Source of the DNA: Acetobacter sicerae
Lineage (GTDB): Bacteria; Pseudomonadota; Alphaproteobacteria; Acetobacterales; Acetobacteraceae
Direction of reading: 5' to 3'
DNA: 64,000 bases
Assembly: GCF_011516765.1 (NCBI RefSeq)
Contig: NZ_JAAABN010000007.1
Span: forward strand, 62,001-126,000
A model generated the notes under the pieces. The model had not been told where the DNA came from, did not search any database, and was given only the letters and a program-made list of their open reading frames with translations. The translations under genes and the position numbers were made by a program. Shown piece after piece: positions 55,187-64,000 of this stretch. Every line of letters starts with the position of its first letter. Position 1 is the first letter of the stretch.

Positions 55187-55912
55187 ATGGTCCAGCTCGT
55201 CTTTTATGTGTTCGCCACCATTCTGGTCGGCTCAGCCGCCATGGTGATCAGCGCACGCAATCCGGTCCATTCGGTTCTGTTCCTGATCCTTGCGTTCTTC
55301 AACGCGGCGGGTCTGTTTCTGGTTGCCGGGGCCGAGTTCCTCGCGATGATCCTGGTGATCGTCTATGTCGGCGCGGTCGCCGTGCTGTTCCTGTTCGTGG
55401 TGATGATGCTCGACATCGACTTCACCAAAATGCGGGAAGGCTTGCAGCGTTACGCGCCCATCGGCGGCGTTGTCGGCTGCATCCTGTTCGTCGAACTGGT
55501 GATGGCGGGCCTGCACTGGGGCATGTCCCCGGTCATGCCTGCGCCAATTACGGGCGGCCTCGGCCAGCCCGGAGGCGCTGCGACCAACACCGGCGCGCTC
55601 GGCAACCTGATCTACACGCACTACATCCTGCTGTTCCAGCTTTGCGGTCTCGTGCTGCTCGTCGCCATGATCGGCGCGATCACCCTGACCCTGCGTGACC
55701 GCCCGATGGGCCGTCGTCAGATCATCTCCCGCCAGCATGAGCGCAAGCGCGCCGACACGCTGGAGATGATGAACCTGCCGCTGGGGCAGGGCACGGATGC
55801 CAACGGCGGTTTCATCCGCCCCAACGATTCCTATTACGTGACAGCCGTTCCGGGCTCTTACGGAGTCCCTGCCGCCGAAAAACGCGAGCCGGGTGAAGGA
55901 GACGCAGAATGA
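55187..55912 (+). CDS. nuoJ: NADH-quinone oxidoreductase subunit J
   Basis: A 241-residue membrane subunit with about five helices ([32 protein letters not shown] region). The family is usually ~170-205 residues; the extra length is a hydrophilic C-terminal tail (~60 residues) ending [11 protein letters not shown]. Start ATG 55187 behind GGGGAGG. Stop overlaps nuoK by four bases. Confidence 0.95.
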   Translation: MVQLVFYVFATILVGSAAMVISARNPVHSVLFLILAFFNAAGLFLVAGAEFLAMILVIVYVGAVAVLFLFVVMMLDIDFTKMREGLQRYAPIGGVVGCILFVELVMAGLHWGMSPVMPAPITGGLGQPGGAATNTGALGNLIYTHYILLFQLCGLVLLVAMIGAITLTLRDRPMGRRQIISRQHERKRADTLEMMNLPLGQGTDANGGFIRPNDSYYVTAVPGSYGVPAAEKREPGEGDAE

Positions 55913-56232
55913 ACACGGCAATCGCCCAGATCGGGCTCGGTCCCTACCTGACGGTCAGCGCGGCGCTGCTGGTGCTCGGCGTGTTCGGCATCTTCCTCAA
56001 CCGGAAGAACATCATCATCATCATGATGTCGATGGAGTTGATCCTGCTGGCCGCCAACCTCAATCTGGTGGCGTTTTCCTCCGTGCTGGGCGATCTCTCG
56101 GGGCAGGTGCTGACGCTGTTCGTCCTGACCATCGCGGCCGCTGAAGCCGCGATCGGGCTGGCCATCCTCACTGTCTATTTCCGCAACCGTGGCTCGATTC
56201 AGGTCGAGGACGTTGCGACGATGAAGGGCTGA
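55909..56232 (+). CDS. nuoK: NADH-quinone oxidoreductase subunit K
   Basis: A 107-residue subunit with three helices, MrpC-like. Segments [27 protein letters not shown] and [22 protein letters not shown] hold the conserved membrane glutamates. Short spacing to nuoL (5 bases). Confidence 0.97.
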   Translation: MNTAIAQIGLGPYLTVSAALLVLGVFGIFLNRKNIIIIMMSMELILLAANLNLVAFSSVLGDLSGQVLTLFVLTIAAAEAAIGLAILTVYFRNRGSIQVEDVATMKG

Positions 56233-56237
56233 GCACC

Positions 56238-58181
56238 ATGCAGGCAGCACTCATCCTCTTTTCGGTCGCGACACTGGCGCCGCTGTGCGGTTCGGCTATC
56301 GCGGGACTGTTCGGACGTCGCATCGGTGACGGCGCGGCGCAGGCCGTGACGGTCCTGTGCATGCTCATCGCCACGGTATGCAGCTATGGCGCGCTGCTCG
56401 GCGGCATGGTCGGCGGCGGGATGCCCAGCGTGGCCCTGCTGGCGCACTGGGTTGACGCCGGTTCCTTCCATGTGAACTGGGCGCTTCGGTTCGATACGCT
56501 GTCCGCCACCATGGTGGCGATGGTGCTGACCGTCTCAACGCTCGTGCACATCTACAGCATCGGCTACATGTCGCATGAGACGATGCCGCGTTACCGGTTC
56601 TTCTCCTATCTTTCGCTGTTCACCTTCGCCATGCTGATGTTGGTCACGTCCAACGACCTGATCCAGCTTTTCTTCGGCTGGGAAGGCGTCGGTCTCGCGA
56701 GTTACCTGCTGATCGGCTACTGGTATCAGAAGCCGAGCGCCTGCGCCGCCGCGATCAAGGCTTTCGTGGTCAACCGCATTGCCGACCTGTTCTTCCTCGT
56801 CGGTATCGGCCTGATCTTCGTGGTGTTCGGTACGGTTCAGTATGACGACATCTTCGCCACGGTCCCGGATCACGTCCAGACGGGTTATTACCTGTTCGGT
56901 TCGACCCATTCCGTGCTTGAGGTGATCGCCACGCTGCTGTTCATCGGCGCGATGGGCAAGTCGGCTCAGCTGTTCCTGCACACCTGGCTGCCGGACGCGA
57001 TGGAAGGCCCGACGCCTGTGTCAGCGCTGATCCACGCCGCCACCATGGTCACGGCGGGTGTCTTCCTGATGGCGCGCATGTCGCCGCTGGTCGAGTTCGC
57101 GCCTGACACACGGATCTTCATCGTGCTGATCGGTGCCACGACCTGCTTCTTCGCGGCGACGGTCGGTCTGGTGCAGCCAGACATCAAGCGCACGATCGCC
57201 TATTCCACCTGCTCGCAGCTTGGCTACATGTTCATGGCCATCGGTGTGGGAGCTTATCAGGCGGCGGTCTTCCATCTGACGACCCACGCTTTCTTCAAGG
57301 CGATGCTGTTCCTTGGCGCAGGCTGCGTGATTCACGCCATGCACGACGAGCAGGACATGTTCCGCATGGGCGGCCTGTGGAAGAAAATTCCGGTGACCTA
57401 CGCCATGATGTGGATCGGCAGTCTGGCGCTGGCGGGCGTGTTCCCCTTCGCCGGTTACTGGTCGAAGGACGCCATCCTGAATGCGGCATGGGTTTCCCAT
57501 TCCGGCATGGGCACCTATGGCTGGATCCTCGGCACGGTCACGGCGTTCATTACGGCGCTGTATAGCTGGCGTCTGATCTTTCTCGTGTTCCACGGCAAGC
57601 CGCGTGACCAGCATGCGTTCGATCATGCGCATGAAAGCCCGGCCGTCATGCTGGGTCCGGTGCTGATCCTGTCGGTCGGCGCACTGATCGCCGGTGCGGT
57701 TCTGGCTCCGTTCTATATCGGCGGCAAGCAGGAAGGGTTCTGGGGAGGCGCGATTTTCAATGCGCCGGGCAACACGGTCATGGCCTCGCTTGAGGATGTT
57801 CCGACGCTGATCGGTCTGATGCCGAGCATTGTCGGTCTGCTGGGCATTGCTCTGGCTTATGTCCTCTATGTCGCCAGGCCGGAACTGCCGGAGCAGATCG
57901 CCACGTCCTTCCGCCCGGTTTACCAGTTCCTGCTCAACAAATGGTATTTCGACGAACTGTATGACGTGATCTTCGTGAAGCCCTACCGCGCCATTGCCCG
58001 CGCCCTGTGGCACGGCGTGGACGAGGGGGTGATCGAGAAGATCCCCGTCGGTCTTGCCGAGGCGACGCGCGGCACGGCGGTCTCCGCCACGCGCACGCAG
58101 ACCGGGTCCATCGCGATCTATGCGTTCACCATGCTTGTTGGTCTGGTCGTGTTCGTCACCACCGTGGTGTTTTTCCAATGA
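56238..58181 (+). CDS. nuoL: NADH-quinone oxidoreductase subunit L
   Basis: A 647-residue antiporter-like proton-pumping subunit, identified as L and not M by HVNWALRFDTLSATMV, LFFGWEGVGLASYLLIGYWY, HTWLPDAMEGPTPVSALIHAATMVTAG, TTHAFFKAMLFLGAG and the long C-terminal lateral helix region beginning LNKWYFDELYD. Its stop is overlapped by the ATG of a 17-codon frame where nuoM should begin. Confidence 0.97.
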   Translation: MQAALILFSVATLAPLCGSAIAGLFGRRIGDGAAQAVTVLCMLIATVCSYGALLGGMVGGGMPSVALLAHWVDAGSFHVNWALRFDTLSATMVAMVLTVSTLVHIYSIGYMSHETMPRYRFFSYLSLFTFAMLMLVTSNDLIQLFFGWEGVGLASYLLIGYWYQKPSACAAAIKAFVVNRIADLFFLVGIGLIFVVFGTVQYDDIFATVPDHVQTGYYLFGSTHSVLEVIATLLFIGAMGKSAQLFLHTWLPDAMEGPTPVSALIHAATMVTAGVFLMARMSPLVEFAPDTRIFIVLIGATTCFFAATVGLVQPDIKRTIAYSTCSQLGYMFMAIGVGAYQAAVFHLTTHAFFKAMLFLGAGCVIHAMHDEQDMFRMGGLWKKIPVTYAMMWIGSLALAGVFPFAGYWSKDAILNAAWVSHSGMGTYGWILGTVTAFITALYSWRLIFLVFHGKPRDQHAFDHAHESPAVMLGPVLILSVGALIAGAVLAPFYIGGKQEGFWGGAIFNAPGNTVMASLEDVPTLIGLMPSIVGLLGIALAYVLYVARPELPEQIATSFRPVYQFLLNKWYFDELYDVIFVKPYRAIARALWHGVDEGVIEKIPVGLAEATRGTAVSATRTQTGSIAIYAFTMLVGLVVFVTTVVFFQ

Positions 58182-58231
58182 GCGGTTTTTCTGAAATCCT
58201 GCACGTCATCGCCGGGGAGAATGGACGATGA
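58178..58231 (+). pseudogene. 17-codon frame in the nuoM position (apparent nuoM remnant)
   Basis: Between nuoL and nuoN there are only 46 bases. A frame encoding MSGFSEILHVIAGENGR starts at an ATGA overlap with nuoL and stops at an ATGA overlap with nuoN, each the normal coupling arrangement for nuoL-nuoM and nuoM-nuoN. GGGGAG upstream of nuoN would lie in its end. This fits an in-frame internal deletion of ~1.4-1.5 kb of nuoM. Homology of these 17 residues to NuoM ends is not shown; the interpretation is inference. Confidence 0.55.
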
Positions 58232-59652
58232 ACTGGATACTTGCGTTGCCGGAAATCGTTCTGGCGGTCAGCGGTCTTCTTATCCTCTCGGTGGGTGTGC
58301 TCACGAAGAAGGGTCATGCCTTCCTGCCGTCAGCGACGCTGAGCATCGCGGCCTTCGTGGTGACCGGTTTTCTGGTGGCTCTCTCGCCGGGTGGCGTGGG
58401 GTATGACGGACTGTTCGTGGTCGATGCGTTCGCCCGCTTCATCAAGCTGCTGGCCATTGTCGGTGGCGTGGTCGCGATTGCGCTGTCGGTCGGTTACACT
58501 AACGAGCACCGCGAACTGCCGTTCGAGATGCCCATTCTCGTCCTGTTCTCCACGCTTGGCGCGATGGTCATGGCGTCGTCCACCAACCTGATGACGCTGT
58601 TCGTCGGACTGGAACTCTCCTCGCTGGCGATCTACGTGCTGTGCGCTCTGGAGAGGGATCGTCTGGGGTCTGCTGAAGCCGGACTGAAATACTTCATCCT
58701 CGGTTCGCTGGCGTCCGGCCTGCTGCTGTATGGCGTGTCGCTGGTCTACGGTTACGCAGGCACGATGGAGTATGCTCCCATCGCCGCCGAGATCAATAGC
58801 GCCGGTATTCTGCCGATCGGCCTTGTCATTGGCATGGTGTTCGTCATCGTCGGACTGGCGTTCAAGCTGTCCGCCGTGCCGTTCCACATGTGGACGCCGG
58901 ATGTCTATCAGGGCGCGCCGACACCGGTGACGGCCTACATGGCTGGTGCGCCGAAGTTCGCGGCTTTCGCCCTGATCCTGCGTGTGATGGCGGGACCGTT
59001 CGGCGCCATGTCGCCACGCTGGCAGCTGCTGATCGAGGTGATCGCGGCGCTGTCCATGCTGTTCGGTTCCTTCGCCGCTATTCCGCAGCGCAACATCAAG
59101 CGCCTGATGGCTTATTCCTCGATCGGCCATATGGGTTACGCGATGATGGGTCTTGCTGCTGCTTCGCCCGCAGGGACGACCGGCACGCTGGTCTATCTCA
59201 CGACCTATCTGATCATGAATGCGGGTACGTTCGGCGTGATCACCGCCATGCGTCGGCAGGGACGTGAGGTCACGGAAATCTCCGACATCGCAGGGCTTGG
59301 CCGCACCAATCCGGGACTGGCTCTGGTGCTGGCGATCTGCATGTTCAGCATGATCGGCGTGCCGCCGCTGGCCGGGTTCTTCGGCAAGTTCATGGTGTTC
59401 GCAGCAGCCTGGAATGCTGGCCTGTATCCGCTGATCGCTGTGGGCGTGGTGTCGGCCATCGTTGGCGCGTTCTATTACCTGCGTATCGTTAAGGTGGCCT
59501 ATTTCGATCCAGCGGCTCCGGCCTTCGATCGTCCTGCTCCGTCCGTTTCGTTCGTGTCCATTGCAATGGGGCTGGCGACAGTCCTGTTCCTGATTGGTCT
59601 GGGTCCGATCAGCGAGGCTGCGCAGGCTGCGGCGCAGGCGCTCATTGGCTGA
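58228..59652 (+). CDS. nuoN: NADH-quinone oxidoreductase subunit N
   Basis: A 474-residue antiporter-like subunit, clearly N rather than M: YFILGSLASGLLLYGVSLVYG, FKLSAVPFHMWTPDVYQGAPTPVTAYMAG and NIKRLMAYSSIGHMGYAMMGLA. It has about fourteen hydrophobic segments. It is translationally coupled to the 17-codon frame before it and is followed by birA at a TTG overlapping its end. Confidence 0.96.
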   Translation: MNWILALPEIVLAVSGLLILSVGVLTKKGHAFLPSATLSIAAFVVTGFLVALSPGGVGYDGLFVVDAFARFIKLLAIVGGVVAIALSVGYTNEHRELPFEMPILVLFSTLGAMVMASSTNLMTLFVGLELSSLAIYVLCALERDRLGSAEAGLKYFILGSLASGLLLYGVSLVYGYAGTMEYAPIAAEINSAGILPIGLVIGMVFVIVGLAFKLSAVPFHMWTPDVYQGAPTPVTAYMAGAPKFAAFALILRVMAGPFGAMSPRWQLLIEVIAALSMLFGSFAAIPQRNIKRLMAYSSIGHMGYAMMGLAAASPAGTTGTLVYLTTYLIMNAGTFGVITAMRRQGREVTEISDIAGLGRTNPGLALVLAICMFSMIGVPPLAGFFGKFMVFAAAWNAGLYPLIAVGVVSAIVGAFYYLRIVKVAYFDPAAPAFDRPAPSVSFVSIAMGLATVLFLIGLGPISEAAQAAAQALIG

Positions 59653-60451
59653 GCGGGTTGCGCCGCGGGGGAGCGGCACAGATCAGTCGTCCGACTGGCG
59701 GCTTTCATGCTTTGACGAACTGCCTTCAACATCTGACCTCTGTCTGGCAAAGGCGGAGGAAGGTGAGGCGGATGGTTTCGCCGCTCTGGCGTTTCACCAG
59801 ACAAGTCCGCGCGGCAGTCGCGGACGTCTCTGGTCTGATCCCGGCGACAGTCTGGCCCTTTCGGTGTTGCTGCGTCCGGATGCGAACGAACGAAAACAGC
59901 CGGGCGCTTGGGCATTCATCGCGGCTCTGGCGTTTCATGATGGGCTTGCTTCAGGGCGGGAAAGTTCCCGACTGCGGATCAAATGGCCCAATGACATCGT
60001 GCTCGATGGTCGCAAGATGGGCGGTATTCTGGTTGAAGCCGGCGGAGGCGCGGCCGCCTGGCTGGTCATTGGTTTCGGGGCCAATCTTGTGGCGTCGCCC
60101 GCCATTCCCGGCCGGAAACTGGCCTCTCTGGCGGAGTGGACAGCCTCCTGCCAGCCGCGCGCTGTCGCGGAGAGAATTCTTGTCGCTCTGGCGCACTGGC
60201 GGCAGGTTTTCAGGACTGAAGGCTTCGCCGCAATTCGCCTCGCATGGCTTGAACGATCGCTGCCTTTGGGTGCGCCTCTTGTAGTAAATGGCGGCGGACA
60301 CTATTCTAAAGGCAGATTTGCAGGGATTGGTGAGGATGGTGAGTTGCTCCTCGACTGTAATGGAAAGGTCGAGAGAGTGATTACGGGTGAAGTGCTTTAT
60401 GGTGATCCCACGGTGAACGCGCTGGAAACCGGTCGTGCTGCTGGTCATTGA
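59645..60451 (+). CDS. birA: Biotin–[acetyl-CoA-carboxylase] ligase
   Basis: A 268-residue biotin protein ligase without the N-terminal DNA-binding domain (class I, non-repressor). Signatures are the biotinyl-AMP loop [21 protein letters not shown] and [21 protein letters not shown]. It attaches biotin to carboxylases. No ATG exists near; the TTG at 59645, overlapping the nuoN stop, gives a start before the core, though a TTG at 59594 is also in frame. Last 17 bases overlap coaX. Confidence 0.9.
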   Translation: MAERVAPRGSGTDQSSDWRLSCFDELPSTSDLCLAKAEEGEADGFAALAFHQTSPRGSRGRLWSDPGDSLALSVLLRPDANERKQPGAWAFIAALAFHDGLASGRESSRLRIKWPNDIVLDGRKMGGILVEAGGGAAAWLVIGFGANLVASPAIPGRKLASLAEWTASCQPRAVAERILVALAHWRQVFRTEGFAAIRLAWLERSLPLGAPLVVNGGGHYSKGRFAGIGEDGELLLDCNGKVERVITGEVLYGDPTVNALETGRAAGH

Positions 60452-61250
60452 CGCAGGCAATACGAACGCTGTTTTTGCGGTCGATGATGGAGAGAAATGG
60501 CGCGGAACGTGGCGCATTTCCATGCAGACCCAGCGTACCAGTGACGAATACGCGGTGTGGTTGCTGACGCTGCTGCATAACGAAGGGATCGCGCCAGAGG
60601 ATATTACAGGAGCCGCCATCGGCACGGTTGTGCCTGCCGCCTTCTATCACCTCCGCCAGCTCTGCCGTCAGTATTTCAATGTCGAGCCTCTCGTGGCGTC
60701 ACCGCGTCTGGACTGGGGTTTCCAGATTGCTCTTGATAACCCGACGGAAGTGGGTGTCGACCGTCTGCTGAACGGGCTTGCAGCCCAGCGCCTTTATGGT
60801 GGCCCGCTGGTGGTCATCGATTTCGGCACGGCCACCACGTTCGATGTCGTGGCGGAGGACGGAACCTATCTGGGCGGCATCATTGCCCCCGGCATCAACC
60901 TGTCGGTTGAGGCCCTGCATATGGCCGCGGCACGTCTGCCGCGGATTGGAATTGGTCGCCCGGAAGGGGGTCTTGTCATTGGGAAGAACACGAACATGGC
61001 CATGCGGTCAGGCGTGTTCTGGGGATATGTCGGATTGATCGAAGGGCTTGTCGAGCGGATCAAACGGGAGTTCGGAGCGCCCATGAAGGTGCTTGCGACC
61101 GGTGGTCTCGCGCCGCTCTTCTCCGAAGGAACACAGGTCTTCGACCATATCGACCCTGAATTGACCATCAACGGATTGCGGTTCCTGTTCGAACGAAACC
61201 CGGAGCCGCCATTACACACCATCACAGACAGTACACAGGAAGAAGGATAA
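60435..61250 (+). CDS. coaX: Type III pantothenate kinase
   Basis: A 271-residue ASKHA-fold kinase making 4'-phosphopantothenate, first step to coenzyme A. P-loop-like phosphate motif [14 protein letters not shown], then [30 protein letters not shown] and [11 protein letters not shown]. It starts at GTG 60435, 17 bases inside birA; RNase J starts nine bases after its stop. Confidence 0.95.
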   Translation: MLLVIDAGNTNAVFAVDDGEKWRGTWRISMQTQRTSDEYAVWLLTLLHNEGIAPEDITGAAIGTVVPAAFYHLRQLCRQYFNVEPLVASPRLDWGFQIALDNPTEVGVDRLLNGLAAQRLYGGPLVVIDFGTATTFDVVAEDGTYLGGIIAPGINLSVEALHMAAARLPRIGIGRPEGGLVIGKNTNMAMRSGVFWGYVGLIEGLVERIKREFGAPMKVLATGGLAPLFSEGTQVFDHIDPELTINGLRFLFERNPEPPLHTITDSTQEEG

Positions 61251-61259
61251 CAATACGAC

Positions 61260-62909
61260 ATGACGGAAAAGGATAGCGGTCTGGCCTTTCTGCCACTCGG
61301 CGGAACGGGCGAGATCGGTATGAACCTCAACCTTTACAGGTTGGGGGAGACATGGCTCGCAGTGGATTGCGGCATCGGGTTCTCCGGCAATGATACGCCG
61401 GAAGCGGAAATTCTGGTGCCGGACCCGACCTATATCGTGGAACGTCGGGAGAAACTGGCCGGTCTGGTCATCACCCACGCCCATGAAGATCATATCGGCG
61501 CAGTCGCGCATCTCTGGACACGCCTCGGTTGTCCGATCTACGCGACGCCTTTCGCCGCGACCGTGCTGCGTCGCAAACTCGGTGAGGCCCGCCTCGACCA
61601 GCAGGTGAAGATCCACGTGATCCCCTGCGGTGGACGTTTCAATGTCGGTCCGTTCGACATCGAGTTCATCCCGGTGACCCATTCGGTGCCGGAAGCGCAG
61701 GCGATGGCCATCCGTACGCCTCAGGGCGTTGTGGTGCATACCGGTGACTGGAAGATCGATCCGACGCCGCTGGTTGGTCCGCCGACCGATATCGAGCGTC
61801 TGCGGCAGATCGGCGACGAAGGCGTGCTGGCGCTGGTGTGTGACAGCACCAACGTCATGACGCCGGGAGCCTCGCGCTCTGAAGCCGAAGTGCGTCAGGG
61901 CCTGACGGAACTGATGGGAACGCTGACAGGGCGTATCGCCGTCACCTGCTTTGCGTCCAACGTCGCCCGTGTGGAAACCATCGCCATGGCAGCGCAGGCT
62001 GCCGGACGTGTCGTGGTGCTGGTCGGTCGCTCCCTGCGGAACCTCGATGTGGCGGCGCGTGAGTGCGGCTATCTGTCGGGTGTGCTGCCGTTCCTGCCTG
62101 AATACGAGATCAACAATGTCGAGGACGACAAGATCGTCATGATCATCACCGGCAGTCAGGGCGAGCCTCGCTCGGCGCTGTCGCGGATCGCCTCGGACAC
62201 GCATCAGAGCGTGGCGCTCGGGGAAGGGGATACGGTCATCTATTCAAGCCGTATGATCCCCGGCAACGAGCGTGCCATCATGCAGGTGCAGGACAATCTG
62301 ACCCGTAACGGTGTCCGTGTCATCACGGACAAGGAAGGGTACATGATCCACTGTTCCGGCCATGCCACGGCTGATGACGTGCGGACGATGTATGACCTGA
62401 TCCGTCCGCAATATGCCGTGCCGACGCATGGTGAATGGCGTCACCTGACGGCTCATGCTGCTCTGGCTCAGGAAAAGGGCATCGCCTCCATCCTGCTGGA
62501 AGACGGCGACATCCTGAACCTCGCTCCCGGTGCGGTGCAGGTGGTCGACACTGCGCCGACGGGTCGTCTGGCTGTGGACGGCAATCGTCTGCTGGCGATG
62601 GATGGCGATGTTCTGTCCGCGCGTCGCAAGATGCTGTTCAACGGCATCATCATCGCCAGCGTCGCGGTGGATGACGAAGGCTATGTCATCGGTGAGCCGA
62701 AGATCAGCGCGCCGGGGCTGCTGGAAGCGGGGGAACCGGAAAGCATCCGCGTGCAGGAAGAGTTTTCCAACGCAATCGACGAGATTCCGGACGAACTGCG
62801 TATGGACGATGTTTCTTTCCGGGAAGCCGCCAAGACGGCGCTGCGTCGCGCTCTGGGGCGCAAGCTTCAGAAGCGTCCGCTTGTGGACGTGCACGTCCTT
62901 CGCGTCTGA
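61260..62909 (+). CDS. Ribonuclease J family metallo-beta-lactamase exo/endonuclease
   Basis: A 549-residue beta-CASP ribonuclease. The zinc site HAHEDHIGAVAHLW (HxHxDH) is followed by HSVPEAQAMAI, VHTGDWKIDPTP, the beta-CASP region with STNVMTPGASRSE, and HCSGHATADDVR … VPTHGEWRHL. It processes and degrades RNA, the RNase J route being used in many alphaproteobacteria. AAGGA upstream of ATG 61260. Followed by a terminator at 62922-62957. Confidence 0.93.
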   Translation: MTEKDSGLAFLPLGGTGEIGMNLNLYRLGETWLAVDCGIGFSGNDTPEAEILVPDPTYIVERREKLAGLVITHAHEDHIGAVAHLWTRLGCPIYATPFAATVLRRKLGEARLDQQVKIHVIPCGGRFNVGPFDIEFIPVTHSVPEAQAMAIRTPQGVVVHTGDWKIDPTPLVGPPTDIERLRQIGDEGVLALVCDSTNVMTPGASRSEAEVRQGLTELMGTLTGRIAVTCFASNVARVETIAMAAQAAGRVVVLVGRSLRNLDVAARECGYLSGVLPFLPEYEINNVEDDKIVMIITGSQGEPRSALSRIASDTHQSVALGEGDTVIYSSRMIPGNERAIMQVQDNLTRNGVRVITDKEGYMIHCSGHATADDVRTMYDLIRPQYAVPTHGEWRHLTAHAALAQEKGIASILLEDGDILNLAPGAVQVVDTAPTGRLAVDGNRLLAMDGDVLSARRKMLFNGIIIASVAVDDEGYVIGEPKISAPGLLEAGEPESIRVQEEFSNAIDEIPDELRMDDVSFREAAKTALRRALGRKLQKRPLVDVHVLRV

Positions 62910-62921
62910 TAGACCGTGTTT

Positions 62922-62957
62922 CAGGCAGGCACCAGTTCTGAAAGTGTCTGCCTGTTC
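62922..62957 (+). terminator. Terminator-like hairpin after RNase J
   Basis: CAGGCAGGCAC (62922-62932) and GTGTCTGCCTG (62944-62954) form an 11-base stem with one G-U pair, followed by TTCC only, so termination strength is uncertain. Confidence 0.5.
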
Positions 62958-63066
62958 CTGAACGCGGCAGATGATACGTTTCGAAATGCTGCGGTCATGT
63001 ATGGTCAATGACCGGGTGACATAATCATCGGACGATGGTCACAGGACTCTAGAGACAGAAAATTCG

Positions 63067-63744
63067 ATGCGGCAGAAAGACGGAAACCGGCCCGCAGGGT
63101 CTTTGCGCGAGAATATGACAGGTCATATTCTGGATGCCGCAGAAAAAGTCTTTTCCTGTCACGGTTTTTCTGGTGCCCGCGTTGATGAGATCGCCCGGGT
63201 CTGCGATCTGCCGAAAGCAAATGTCCTTTATTATTTCAGCACCAAGGAAAAGCTCTATCATGCGACGCTGGAGCGTTTTCTTGATGGTTGGCTGGCCGAT
63301 GCTGACGCGTGGATTTCAGAAAAAAACAGGCCCTATGACGGTCTGCTGAAATACGTTCAGGCAAAAATCATTTTTTCCCGACGCAAGCCGGAGGTCTCCC
63401 GGCTCTTCATGCAGGAACTCCTGTCCGGCGGTGACCGGATTGAGGATTTTCTCAGAATCACGCTGAAAGAGCATGTCGAGAGACTGTCGGACGTTTTCAG
63501 GGTCTGGCAGGAGCGGGGGCAGATGAAGGCGGTGAATGTTCCGCACTTCATGTTCCTGCTCTGGTCCATGACACAGTCTTACGCCGACATGCAGGTTCAG
63601 TTTGCAGCAGTGCTGGGTCGGAAAAAACTCCTGAAAAGCGATTATGACGAGGGCCTGAACACCATCATGCAACTGCTTTCTTCTGTGTGCATCGATGAGG
63701 AAACATCTGCGCCAGAACAAGATAGAAGCCGAGCGCGGTCATAA
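63067..63744 (+). CDS. TetR-family transcriptional regulator, RutR-like
   Basis: A 225-residue regulator. The helix-turn-helix (residues ~20-65: ILDAAEKVFSCHGFSGARVDEIARVCDLPKANVLYYFSTKEKLY) is typical, with the NVLYYF recognition helix; quoted in parts VFSCHGFSGARVDEIA and KANVLYYFSTK. The C-terminal ligand domain resembles RutR-type regulators of pyrimidine use. Its 3' end overlaps, on the opposite strand, an NCS1 transporter gene, which suggests a nucleobase-related role. The ATG at 63067 has a weak ribosome site; ATG 63115 is also in frame. Confidence 0.88.
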   Translation: MRQKDGNRPAGSLRENMTGHILDAAEKVFSCHGFSGARVDEIARVCDLPKANVLYYFSTKEKLYHATLERFLDGWLADADAWISEKNRPYDGLLKYVQAKIIFSRRKPEVSRLFMQELLSGGDRIEDFLRITLKEHVERLSDVFRVWQERGQMKAVNVPHFMFLLWSMTQSYADMQVQFAAVLGRKKLLKSDYDEGLNTIMQLLSSVCIDEETSAPEQDRSRARS

Positions 63745-64000
63745 AACCGGCGACACAGGACAGGTTCCGATACTCCGCGAAAGCAGAGAAAGAAATAAAG
63801 CTCAGCCCGCAGAGCGTGCCCGCGACAAGAGCGCTGATTGCGACGGGGTTGACGCCTCCCTGATACCAGTAAGCATCGTTCCGGTCAGAGGAATAAAGAG
63901 CTTCTGGCTGGATGTGCTGCTTTTTGACGATGTAGTAATCGGCCAGAAGAATGGCGACCATCGGCGTGATGCAGCTTCCCAGTACATCGAGTGTGAGATG
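63665..64000 (-). CDS. NCS1-family nucleobase/cation symporter, C-terminal part
   Basis: The frame is open to the right edge of the window, so the N-terminus is missing. The visible 112 residues begin inside a helix and show MVAILLADYYIVKKQHI, the characteristic end of the penultimate transport helices in NCS1 permeases (cytosine, allantoin, uracil/thiamine), then a long hydrophobic region. It overlaps the TetR gene tail by 80 bases, convergently. Substrate unknown; the RutR-like neighbour favours a pyrimidine or related base. Confidence 0.8.
   Translation of the reverse strand, partial: HLTLDVLGSCITPMVAILLADYYIVKKQHIQPEALYSSDRNDAYWYQGGVNPVAISALVAGTLCGLSFISFSAFAEYRNLSCVAGFMTALGFYLVLAQMFPHRCTQKKAVA

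Noticed and set aside
56238-59652. Idea that nuoL or nuoN is really nuoM or a fusion containing it
   Set aside because: Both proteins have subunit-specific motifs and normal lengths; NuoL even has its C-terminal lateral-helix region.

Overview
The window looks like chromosomal DNA of an acetic acid bacterium (Acetobacteraceae). The indicators are a transaldolase–glucose-6-phosphate isomerase fusion gene inside a pentose-phosphate cluster, a three-subunit periplasmic GMC-type sugar/polyol dehydrogenase with a triheme cytochrome, and moderately high GC with alphaproteobacterial gene orders (tig-clpP-clpX-lon-hup; an uninterrupted nuo operon). The genus cannot be fixed from this sequence alone. 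No insertion sequence, prophage or CRISPR array was seen.

Layout. 1–3.7 kb: end of a family 2 glycosyltransferase, an FAH-family hydrolase, and a small membrane protein overlapping xseA. 3.8–14.5 kb: purD, then a carbon block tkt, tal-pgi, gnd, a HAD phosphatase, pgl, rpiA and gntK. This covers gluconate phosphorylation and nearly the whole pentose phosphate pathway; no zwf is present. 14.5–20.8 kb: an AT-rich gap with a possible Cys-rich small protein, a TPR/glycosyltransferase protein, methylthioribose kinase, and an MHYT-GGDEF-EAL protein, all on the minus strand. 21–24.5 kb: etfA, etfB and ETF-ubiquinone oxidoreductase. 24.8–27 kb: a 2OG-Fe(II) oxygenase and a Bcr/CflA-type MFS exporter. 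27.1–30.8 kb: the GMC dehydrogenase operon. 30.8–33.1 kb: an accessory-looking island with a cluster of perfect hairpins, a cysteine-free 445-residue protein of unknown function, and a colicin-V-type double-glycine-leader peptide. 33.1–39 kb: a TrmA/RumA-type methyltransferase, a DEAD-box helicase with a long basic N-terminal tail, a small four-helix membrane protein and a bifunctional NAD(P)HX repair enzyme. 39–46.3 kb: tRNA-Leu, tig, clpP, clpX, lon, hup and tRNA-Val. 46.6–59.7 kb: the complex I operon nuoABCDEFGHIJKL-N. 59.6–64 kb: birA, coaX, an RNase J, a TetR regulator and the end of an NCS1 transporter.

How the genes fit together. Three of the blocks feed electrons into the ubiquinone pool: the periplasmic GMC dehydrogenase, the ETF/ETF-QO pair and complex I. 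The pentose phosphate cluster with gluconokinase handles sugar acids that periplasmic oxidation produces. The chaperone/protease block is a housekeeping proteostasis set.

Most notable. The nuo operon has no nuoM. Where it should lie there is only a 17-codon reading frame whose start overlaps the nuoL stop and whose stop overlaps the nuoN start, as expected after an in-frame internal deletion. The second point of interest is the unannotated-looking GG-leader peptide with its companion protein. Several dyad-rich intergenic regions (upstream of nuo, upstream of mtnK, downstream of the GMC operon) also deserve attention.
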